The notes under the pieces were generated by a model that did no database searches, was not told where the DNA came from, and saw nothing but the letters and a program-made list of their open reading frames with translations. From Monodelphis domestica (Eukaryota; Chordata; Mammalia; Didelphimorphia; Didelphidae), in assembly GCF_027887165.1 (NCBI RefSeq), contig NC_077232.1:8477001-8541000 (forward strand): 64,000 bases of DNA. Reading direction: 5' to 3'. The translations under genes were made by a program, and so were the position numbers. Within the stretch, counting starts at the first letter, position 1. Each line of letters starts with the position of its first letter. Shown here one piece after another: positions 51,901 through 64,000 of this stretch.

Positions 51901-53604
51901 ACTCCCGGGCAAAAGCCACCAGCTTCTCCATGCCCGCCGGGCCCTGGGCAGAGAAGAGCTCTTGGTAGGATGCCACCACCTGGCAAAGCCCGCTCACAAA
52001 GCCACTGCCGCCGTGGTCGGTGAACTCGAGCACATCGGGGGCTGGTGGCGAGGGGCCCAGATCGGCCTCCAGGCTGCCCAGCTCGGCCTCCAGCCGCCCC
52101 CGGGCATGGGCCAGGAACTCATCACACAGCTCCTCCGCCGGCTCCCCCAGGGCCAGAAGCAGCTCCACGCACTCGGCCAGCTCTGGGGCTCCTGCCCCGC
52201 CGTCCCTGCGGGGAGGAGACAGAGGCTGGGAGAAGAAGGGGCCACAGGACGGGGAGGGGGCCGGAAGGGGCGGGGCTCCTCACGTAGACAACCTGGGAGG
52301 GGAGAGAGGGCAGAGTTGAGAGCCTGGGGCAGAGGCGGGCACAGGGTAGAGGAGGCGAAGGGGCAGTGCCAGGGCGCAGGACACTGGTACCTGAACTTAT
52401 GGCGCAGCTGCTGGGCCAGACGGGCAGTGATGACCTGGCAGTCGTCCTGGATGGCCCTGAAGGAGGGCAGGTGCTGGTACTGCTGCAGCACCGCCTGAGC
52501 CCGGCCCTGGTACCGCACGGCCTGCCCGTAGGCCCCCAGCTCCACACACTTGGTGAGCCGAGAGGGCAGCTCAAAGAGGAACTGCAGCTTCCTCAGCAGA
52601 GCGTGGACGCCTGTGGGGGGATGGAGAGAGGGAGGGAGGGAGGGGGGCTGGACATGACCTCCCCCAACCCACAGCTGGTCCTACTGCTCCCCCCACCCCC
52701 AGGCCGGGGCAGCGGCCATACCGGCCAGTTTGGTGATGCGCTCATGGCGGTCCTGCAGCGTGGCGCTGATGCGGGCACTGAAGTCCGTGATGACGGCCAT
52801 GGTGGTTGCCAGGCGGTCCATCTCGTCCTCCATTTTCCGGAAGTCATTCTTCATCTTTCGGATGGTGTCTGCGGAGGCCCAGCCCCCTCAGTCTCCACCA
52901 GCCTCTGGGGCTGCCCTGAGCCCCAGGGAGTGGGGGTGGGGGTGGGGCGGGGGCTGGCTGCTGCCAGGGTGGTCAGAAAGAGCCCGGAGCCTGCAGGAGG
53001 GGCAGCTGCTCTCCTCTCGGGTGCTCCGGGGAGAGCCCGCTGTCCCTGCAGTCAGGACTCCTGGCGGTCCTTCCTGCTCCCCTGAAGCTAAGCGGGAGGC
53101 AGCGCACCCCCACCTCCGCCCCGTCCTGTCCCTACCTGTGGCGCAGATGAACTTGTTGTAGTTCTCATAGACGAGGGTCTGCATGTCGCTGTCCAGAGCC
53201 CGGATCTGCCGGACCATGTCCGTCTCACTGTCCATCAGCTGGGCCAGCGGGCACTCCTTCCGCAGCTGGGGGGGCCGAGAGGGGCCGCGCCCGCGTCAGC
53301 CCCTGGGGCTGGGGAGGGGGCGGCCACGACCCGGGGGTGCAAGAGGGTCCGGGGGAAGGGAGCTCTGGGGGGAAGGGTCTGGGGGTCCCCGCGGCCACAC
53401 CTTGTCCAGGAACACTTCTGGGTCGAAGTGCGCGCCGTTGAGGTCCGTGGGGTCCCGCGGATCGGGGGCAGCCCCCGAGGCTCCGGCCTCGCCCTCTGGG
53501 AGACCATAGTACAGCTTCAGCATCCCGTGTGCCTTGCGCCGCCTCTCAGGGGCTTCGGGCCCCTCCGGAGACGCCCCCGGCCCTGGCCCAGCTGCCGCCT
53601 CCAT
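48999..53604 (-). CDS. VPS51: GARP/EARP tethering complex subunit VPS51
   Basis: Shared subunit of the GARP and EARP complexes, which tether endosome-derived carriers at the trans-Golgi or recycling endosomes and bind syntaxin 6. Ten minus-strand exons give 774 codons plus stop (human 782): 53401-53604, 53136-53265, 52722-52868, 52391-52610, 51488-52205, 50843-51058, 50162-50380, 49533-49654, 49371-49458, 48999-49259. The N terminus is [20 protein letters not shown]. The Vps51 helical region includes [24 protein letters not shown] and [19 protein letters not shown]. The C terminus ends [12 protein letters not shown]. The ATG at 53604 is preceded in frame by GTG, which I do not use. Exon 7's donor abuts a TG microsatellite. 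Exon 9 uses a weak gtctgt donor. The gene body is GC-rich. Confidence 0.98.
49931..50157. repeat. Compound (CA/TG)n microsatellite at VPS51 exon 7 donor
   Basis: About 227 bp of CA-rich repeat interrupted by tcacac and tacac variants. On the VPS51 strand it reads TG-rich and begins 5 bases after the exon 7 splice donor. Confidence 0.95.
50485..50790 (+). mobile_element. MIR/SINE fragments in VPS51 intron 6
   Basis: 'gaagccctgggttcaaattctgcctt' near 50490 and 'aagtgccttcacctctgcctcagttttctcatctatcaaatga' near 50740 are SINE/MIR cores lying antisense to the gene. Confidence 0.65.
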
Positions 53605-53720
53605 CACCGCCTAGCCAGCTAGGGAGCCCCAGCTGAGCACATCAGGTCACTTCCGGCTAAAGGCAGGCGGTCCTGCCGGAAGCGAGTCCCCCGGCGGAGC
53701 TCGGTCCGTCCGGAAAAGGT
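53605..53720 (-). promoter_or_regulatory. VPS51: VPS51 promoter with ETS sites
   Basis: CpG-rich, TATA-less DNA upstream of the ATG with ACTTCCGG near 53649, CCGGAAG near 53675 and CCGGAAAA near 53710. Confidence 0.6.
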
Positions 53721-53814
53721 ACCCCCCAGCCGCAGACGCTCGCGACGATGGTTCCCGAGGCCACAGCTGCGCAGGTGCAAAGAGACTCCTCTAGCCTGGC
53801 CATCCTCCTGGCCT

Positions 53815-54245
53815 GCTGGCGCAGCTCTCTCTCAAGGAGAGGCCCCTGGTCAAGTGAAGCTGCCTGAGTTCAAATCCCAACCCCACCTCCACCCTCTGTG
53901 TGATCCTGGGCAAGTCATTTAATGTTTGCCTCAGTTTCCTCAATGCTAAGATGACGATAATAACAGTGCCTCCCGTTGGGGTGAGGGTCAAATGAGAGAT
54001 TTCTCTTGGAAAGTGCTTAGCACAATGCCTGGCACCCGGCTCAGCTAGAGTCTGAATGTTTACTGGGGTCCTAGCCCAGCTGTCCAGACCTAGGTCTATG
54101 AGTTAGAAGGGACCCAGGTGGCCCCAGAGACTGACCACCCCCCTTCTACAGATGAGGAAACTGAGGCCTAGTGAGCTTAAGGAAATACCCTCCGTCTCTC
54201 AAGTTGTCAATGGCAGAGGTGGACCAAAACCTTGAACCCAGATCC
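53815..54245 (+). mobile_element. Two MIR/CORE-SINE copies
   Basis: 53815-54050 carries 'ctgcctgagttcaaatccc', 'tgtgatcctgggcaagtcatttaat' and 'aaagtgcttagcacaatgcctggcac'. 54110-54245 carries 'ctacagatgaggaaactgaggcctag' and is a second fragment. Confidence 0.8.
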
Positions 54246-56109
54246 CACCATTCCAGAACAGGGCTCTCACTACTCAGTGCATCTCATGGTTGCTGGGGCT
54301 GGGGCCAATCACCTCTCTTCCTGCACAGCCTGGAGGCACAGAGCGTGTACAAAGAACAGTAAAAGAAAAACTGGTGTGCCCACTGCCCAGGAGACGGGTG
54401 AGAATCAGGCCCTTGGATGGAAACGGATGGGTGACAGAATTTGTGTCCAATCTCCTTTGGAAATACCATCAGCGTAGGAAGATGAATTGCTCCAATCAAA
54501 TCCTGTTCTGCCATTCCCGGGACCAGTTTGGCTGGAATATCAGAACCTTTCCTAGTCTACCCAACTTAAGTGGTCCTTGTGAAATGCTTACTCAGTTTTG
54601 CCTCCACCCTGATGTCAAGATGGTCAGATGAGTGAGAGGAGGAACTCGCCTGGCCTCTGTGGCTGGCAGATGCCAGCTGTGCCTTTTACCCCTCCCGTCC
54701 TCCTCCCCTGCCCACACTCACACACCTTCCACCTCAACCACAGAACTAAATGGAACTTCTGGAAAGAGAACACAAACAGATCTCCCTGAGGCACCACCAT
54801 TCCCTTATGCTGTCCCCCATTGGAGCATGGCTTGTGGGCAGCACTTATTTAGATGTGTATCCCAGAGTCAGTGCTCCCTCAGCTTTGGTTGAGTGGTTTC
54901 AAAGTGAGATTCCCAGAGATAATCCTAGGCCCAATCTGCAAACGCCTGCAGCAAGTGGACGAAGCTCCCTCAGGAAGCTCACTATGTTTAGGGGACAGCA
55001 AGAAGATAGCCTGGCTGGAACTGGTAATTTGTGCAAAGAAGGCAAGGTCAGAAAGCCAAATTGTGCAGGGCCTTGAACGCCAGACTAAAAACAAAATTAG
55101 CTTTGATCCAGTGTCTCAACCTGAAGCATGAAGTTAATGTGGATTATGGGAAAAGCCCCAAATCTGGAGACGCCCACCTTTTGAATTCCTGCTCTGTCAC
55201 TTTCTGTGTGACAAATCATGTGACCGCTACCATTTCCTTTACAAAATGAGGTTAGATTAAATTATTTCCCAGCACAAATATACTATAAACTCTAAAATGC
55301 CAAGATTGGGGGTTTGGGGAGCTTTTTATTTTTAAACCTTAATCTCTTATTTTAGTTGTCTAATTAGCTTGTCTTCTTATTGTCTAATTGATACTACTAA
55401 GAATCAGTTCCAAGGCAAGCGTGGGAGTTGTTACTTGTCCAGGGTCACACAGTTGGGTAATGTCTGAGGCCAAGTTTGAACCCAGGACTTCCTGTCTCCA
55501 CACCTGGCACTCTTTCCACAGATGGAGCTTGTCTTTAAACCCCATGGGGTAGTTGGTTTCCCTCTGGCTCTTAAGCCACAGATACAAATCACTTCAAATG
55601 AACATTACCCTTGTCTCCAGAAAAGATGTTGATGAACTCTCTCCTGCTCCATCCTCCATGCCTGCATACCCTTCGTTGGCTGCCTCTCCCCTCAATGGAC
55701 TCCCTCCTGATCAGAGTAGAAGCTCCTTAAAGGGAGGGTCTGTCTAGCCTTTGTATTTGGATCCCTAATTCTTGGCTCCTCAGAACTTAAGAAGTGCTCC
55801 CATTCATTTGCTCATTTGCTAAAAATCAATTAAACTGGCATCTCCAGTCATGGCCATCTCTCTGCCATGATGGGACATTCCCTCTGATTGTACTCCATAT
55901 CTCCCCATCACCAGCCTCTCCTGCTTAAAGCAGGCAGCAAACCTCAATGTGAAGTCTGGTATATGCTTGGCCCTGTGGACCCTCTGCTGGAACAGTCTGT
56001 GCACTTAAGGAACTCAGGAGTCTAGAGAGGATGAGGATATAGGCTCGAAGTGCTTCATCAGTACAAGACTGAGAAAAATAGCTAGACAATTAATGCTCAC
56101 CCCCCAATC
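54246..56109. other. Intergenic with L2 and SINE remnants
   Basis: Probable reverse L2 at about 54990-55140 (gtgcagggccttgaacgccagac). Minus SINE at 55318-55520 (cttgtccagggtcacacagttggg). Plus L2 3' end at about 55600-55830 (gtagaagctccttaaagggagggtctgtc). No gene is recognised in between; open frames near 54750-55130 are unsupported. Confidence 0.55.
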
Positions 56110-56690
56110 TGGAGGTGCCTGTAAGGATATTGATGAGCTGGAGAGTATCCAGAAGAGAACAGCCTTGAGACTATGACTGGCACTTGTAAACTGGTGAAAC
56201 AGCCTGGAAAAAATGGTGGGGAAGGAGGGTCAAGAGAATTGTCTTCAGGGGGCAGCTGAGTAGCTCAGTGGATTGAGAGCCAGGCCTAGAGATGAGAGGT
56301 CCTAGGTTCAAATCTGGCCTCAGACACTTCCCAACTGTGTGACCCTGGGCAAGTCACTTGACCCCCATGGCCTAGCCCTTACCACTCTTCTGCCTTGGAG
56401 CCAATACACAGTATTGACTCCAAGATGGAAGGTAAGGGTTTAAAAAAAAAAGAGAGAGAGAGAATTGTCTTCAAGTATTCCAAGGGGCATGCTGTAGAAG
56501 GATCAGCCTTTCATTTGGATTCAAAAGGCAGAACTAAGATGAATGGGTGGGGACTACTGAGGTGCAACACTTGGGCTGGTTGTCCAACTAGTAGATCTCA
56601 CTCCACGTGGGATGGGCAGGCACAGCCTCGGAGATGATCTCAGACTCCTTTAGATCAGATGGCCACTAAAGTCTTTCCCAGTTTTGCCAT
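56110..56690 (+). mobile_element. L3/CR1 LINE 3' UTR with nested SINE
   Basis: 'gatgagctggagagtatccagaagagaac' and, after the SINE, 'caagtattcc..ggggcatgctgtagaaggatcagcc' and 'aaaaggcagaactaagatgaatggg' follow the L3 3' region. A marsupial SINE sits at 56248-56458 with a perfect 15-bp target duplication, agagaattgtcttca, at 56233-56247 and 56459-56473. Confidence 0.8.
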
Positions 56691-58097
56691 GCTACTAAGA
56701 ATCAGGAGTTGGTATGGATTGGCTAATGCCCACGTCATTGAAGTGGCTCATTGAAGTGGCATCAAAAGATGAGCCACATTTCTGCAGGAAGAGAGGCCCC
56801 AAATGTGGTAAATGGCCTAGGGAGCTGAGTGGGCACATGATGGCAGAAAGTGAGAAATGAGGTGGGATGCAAATGCCAGTTGACTGTTCCTTCATGAAAG
56901 CTCAGCCTTGGGCTAAGGTGAGTGGCAGCATTAAAATCCCATAGATGTAGGAGAGGCTTAGTTGGGCCCCAGGCAGTCCATCCCCCATGTCTTCCTAGAC
57001 AATCTTCCCAGTAGCTGGCTATAACCACAGCACCCTAGCTGACAGACAGAGGGGTGGGCCCGTCTTTGGATTTGCCCGGTTCTCTCAGAAGCCAGACGGC
57101 CTCTTGTTGGAGCTGTGGAGAGAATGCCTGTATAGGTAGGAGCTTGAGGGAGATGGCCTCAGACACCCTCCAGCTCGAAAATCTGGATTACGAAAAGTCT
57201 GGATCAGATTGATGTCGAGTCTTCCCAGAGCCTCCACCACCTCACTCCAACCTCTTTTCAACCTAGGACCCCTTCTGTATTATAAGAGAAGTTTTGTGCC
57301 CCAAGGGAAACTTGGACTTTCAGTATGGAGAGGGGGAGAGAACCCCCTTCTCAAAGCGGGGTTCAGGGGAGACAGCAGATGTAACAGGTTGGCTCAGAGA
57401 TAGGAAAGGGAGTTTGGAGATTCTTCCCTCTTTTATCTTTTTTTAATACACTTCACAGTACACACACATTCAGGTCACACTTATCTACTCCCCCATTTCT
57501 TCGTGGAATGACTGCCTCCACTGTGAACTGTTTTGAAGGTCCAAGACAGGGGTCTTCTCCTCCAGCAAGCCCCTCCTGATCTCCACTGCTCTTTTGCTGG
57601 GGAGAGGGGGGGGCAGGGCTCCTGTTTCCCACAGAGTTGTACCTGGCTCCCCTATGTCCCTCTCTCGATCCTGACACATCACTCATTCATGCAAATGTGT
57701 CACCCACTCTCCCACCTGGATTTCCCCCAAAGATGATGACTCAGACACGTTCAGCCTGGGGCTCCCCACCCCAAGCTCAGGGTCTACATCCTTAATCTGT
57801 TGGTTGAACCACATCAGGTAACTGGGCCCCTCTTCTGGCTTCTTACAGGAACTCTAGGCATCCCTTTGAAGCCACACAGGTGTCTGTGGCTGCACACATC
57901 TCCCTTTGTTGGGGCAACCTTCCCAACCATGACATGGCAGCATCTCTTCAGGAAGGGCCCTATGGTTCCTTCCAATTGTCTCTAAATTCTAGAACCCTCT
58001 GGCCATTCCGAGCCACAGTGGCTCCTCCTCCCATGTTCTAAAGCTGTCAGTGAGAGGGAAGGTCTGTGGTCTGGTTTAAGGCTTTGGCTCTGCTGCC
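56691..58097. other. Spacer upstream of TMEM262; nothing recognised
   Basis: No gene or clear repeat. A 'ttaaggctttggctc' stretch precedes the TMEM262 start. No CpG island, as expected for a germline-restricted gene. Confidence 0.5.
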
Positions 58098-58723
58098 ATG
58101 CGCTATCGGGACAGAATCATGGTGCTCCTCTTCCCACCGGGGGTGGTGCTGACTTTGGCAGCGATGCTCCTCTTCATCCTCCATGTGAGCGTATTCGCCA
58201 ATGACGTGCATCACTTCTGTATCACCCGCCAATTCAACTACATGAGCTTCAATAGCACCATTATCCTGCTGGTGAGCTGGTTAGGGCACATGGGCCCAGA
58301 GGAGGTGGGCAGGGATGGGGAAGAGGGAGGGGTGGCAAGGGAAAGCCTACTGGGGGGCAGGGGAGGGCCCTTTCTTTCCATGGCATGGGGGCTCCAGTTC
58401 TCACAGGTGATGAGTATCTGGTGGGCCTCAATGGGGTCACTCTTCGCGGAGATGATCGAGGACAAGATTCTAAGATGCTTTGCCCTGACCATCCTGAGTA
58501 AGTGTGGGAAGTATGTGGGGTTGGACGGGAGAGAAGGGAGCACCCATGCTGGGAAGGGCCCAAAATGAGAGAACACGACTCATTATTCCGGAGCTCCAGG
58601 AGGAGCAGGGGAGGCTGGGGACCATCACCAGTCCCTCTCGCCACAGTCCTCAACACAGCCATGTTTATCAACCGCGTCACCTTGGAGTTCCTCACCATCA
58701 ACTACCGGGAGGAGAAGCACTAA
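58098..58723 (+). CDS. TMEM262: CatSper auxiliary subunit eta (TMEM262)
   Basis: A small multi-pass membrane protein of the sperm CatSper calcium-channel complex. Exons 58098-58271, 58398-58497 and 58647-58723 give 116 codons plus stop, equal to the human length as I recall it. The N terminus is [15 protein letters not shown], followed by a hydrophobic helix ([19 protein letters not shown]). Later helices come from [17 protein letters not shown] and LRCFALTIL...AMFINR. The end is [11 protein letters not shown]. The second exon is taken to start at TTC TCA CAG (58398), using the upstream 'ctccag' acceptor, because this keeps the conserved FSQ. The alternative acceptor nine bases later would delete it. 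GATAAA at 58784-58789 is the probable poly(A) signal. Confidence 0.93.
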
Positions 58724-58783
58724 AAGGCTGATGAGGGGCAGGTTCAAGACCCCAGCAGGAAGGAAAGGCCTGGGCTTGGCTAT

Positions 58784-58803
58784 GATAAAGTCTGTTGTTT
58801 ATT
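58784..58803. terminator. Abutting poly(A) signals of TMEM262 and ZFPL1
   Basis: GATAAA (plus, TMEM262) at 58784-58789 and TTTATT at 58798-58803 (AATAAA on the minus strand, ZFPL1) lie 8 bases apart. The two convergent transcripts therefore probably overlap at their 3' ends. Confidence 0.75.
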
Positions 58804-59127
58804 TTCAATGCCACAGTTTTTCCTGAGGGAGAGGGAGTATGGAGGGGAAGTGGGTAGGGGTGGGCTGGTGTTCCAGGGATCCTCCCAGGGAAAAGCAGGT
58901 CAGGGGGGACAGAACTTAGCCCCAAGTGAACTTGTGACCTGAGTGGCAGCAAGAGCCAAAGGGACCTTGTCTTCTCGATCTAGTGGGGCTTTAGTGTCTC
59001 AAGAGACTGGAGTGGAGAGAAGTGAACAGGGGAGTCATTCTAGGGGATGAGACAGCACCCTCTCTGCCCTCCACTGGCCTTGACTCTCCTCCCAGCTAGG
59101 TGTGAAAAAGGAGGAGAGGGATGGGAC

Positions 59128-63173
<4,046 letters not shown>

Positions 63174-64000
63174 ATGTCGGCAAGACGGAGCCGGAGTCGC
63201 TCCGGGGCTGCGGAGGAGAGGGGCAGCGGAGCGAGGCTCTCGGGTGAGCGAAGGAGAGAGGAAACGGGTGGCAGCCGCGTAAGGGAGAGGGAACAAGACG
63301 CCCACCTAGGCCAGGGGCTTTCATTCCGCACCCCTTCCTTCGCAGATCTCGCGTCCCCGCCCCCGCCTACTCCGGAACCCGTGCTGCGGAGGTCCCTGAG
63401 GAAATCTGTATCCTCGGCCGAAGCGCCTCCCAAGGTGAGCTCCCACTCCCCAGTCTGCCCTACACTCCTATCCCCGTCTCCCCCCACATCTGCCAGCACT
63501 GCCACCCGGCCCCTTCCAGACTCTCTTCCCCCTTAGCTCTCCCTTCCTCCAGTTCCTTCTCACCCCCCCTTAGCTCATCCCGCCTGACTCTTCTCTCCTC
63601 CAGTTCCCCATCATCTCTCTCCCCTTTAGCCCCTGCCCCCAGGCTCCTCCTGAGCCTCCCATGACCCCTTTCCCCACTGACCCCTTTGCTTTCCAGCTGT
63701 CTACTCCAGCCCCCAGAAAAGCCATCACCCTGAAGAAGATTGTACCACCCGGATCTGCCGAGGTGAGCTGAGCTGAGCCACAAGCATTATCCTGGCTCAT
63801 TTTTCATTTTCCTGGTTTTTCTGGGCACTGAGCCTGGCGCCTCCTCCCTACTTTCCACTTATCACTTGACTTCTTTCTAGACATCCACCCCAACCTTCAG
63901 GAAAACCATCACCCTGAAAAAGATCGTGCCCCAGACCCCTGAGGTGAGCCTTGTTTTCTCTTTTCCTCTTGCCTTGTGCCCTTCCACCCAGCTCATCAGA
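63174..64000 (+). CDS. CDCA5: Sororin (CDCA5), 5' part; gene continues past the window
   Basis: Sororin stabilises cohesin on replicated chromosomes by countering WAPL. Four exons are visible, in frame: 63174-63243, 63346-63434, 63697-63762 and 63881-63943; the rest lies beyond 64000. The start MSARRSRSRSGAAEE fits the basic sororin N terminus. The second exon gives PVLRRSLRKSVSSAEAP, like human PLRRSQRKS. Exons three and four both encode STPxxRKxITLKKIVP, corresponding to the single human RKPIVLKRIV segment. Both are phase 0-0, so either can be skipped without shifting the frame. SP/TP dipeptides are possible CDK sites. No KEN box is seen yet; in human it lies further on. Confidence 0.9.

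Noticed and set aside
58398-58406. Alternative TMEM262 exon 2 start nine bases downstream
   Set aside because: It would remove the conserved FSQ residues. The upstream acceptor keeps the reading frame and full 116-residue length.

Overview
Organism and overall picture: this is nuclear DNA of a mammal, almost certainly a marsupial. The coding genes are mammalian, with spliced GT-AG introns and CpG-island promoters. The interspersed repeats are the marsupial set: abundant tRNA-derived SINEs sharing a 'ggcagctgggtggctcagtgg...gggttcaaatctggcctcag' core, marsupial-type L1 3' ends, L3/CR1 and L2 remnants, hAT fossils and ERV LTRs. The species cannot be fixed from the window. The genes reproduce the human 11q13 neighbourhood in reversed orientation: SYVN1 (+), MRPL49 (-), FAU (+), ZNHIT2 (+), TM7SF2 (-), VPS51 (-), TMEM262 (+), ZFPL1 (-), CDCA5 (+, cut by the window end). 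Every complete reading frame closes when the exons are joined (592, 168, 133, 382, 421, 774, 116 and 352 codons). Region 1-24.2 kb: a gene-poor, repeat-filled flank upstream of SYVN1. It holds nested L1, hAT, SINE, LTR, L2 and L3/CR1 fossils, a 0.5 kb polypyrimidine tract, a 1.1 kb CpG-rich insertion with a 10-bp target duplication, and two diverged copies of a ~0.5-0.6 kb sequence 21.6 kb apart. I found no recognisable gene there; SPDYC and CAPN1, which lie on this side in human, are not seen. Region 24.2-44.7 kb: a compact housekeeping cluster. SYVN1 encodes the ERAD E3 ligase HRD1, with a perfect ERSE upstream. MRPL49 and FAU share a divergent promoter. ZNHIT2 is single-exon. TM7SF2 encodes a sterol C14 reductase. 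Region 44.7-48.9 kb: a repeat-rich spacer. Region 48.9-53.7 kb: VPS51, a GARP/EARP tethering subunit. Region 53.7-58 kb: a second repeat-rich spacer. Region 58.1-64 kb: TMEM262 (a CatSper subunit) and ZFPL1 (a cis-Golgi protein) end tail to tail within about 20 bp of each other. ZFPL1 and CDCA5 (sororin) start head to head from one CpG island carrying a CDE-N4-CHR cell-cycle element. Most notable oddities: a 514-bp near-perfect palindrome with a tRNA-Met-like pseudogene in its loop, filling one ZFPL1 intron; a Lys/His/Pro repeat expansion in the ZFPL1 linker; and a tandem duplication of a small in-frame exon in CDCA5. I see no sign of an operon-like, phage or defence system. The genes are linked by shared promoters and convergent ends rather than by one pathway, although SYVN1, TM7SF2, VPS51 and ZFPL1 all act in the ER-Golgi/endosomal system.
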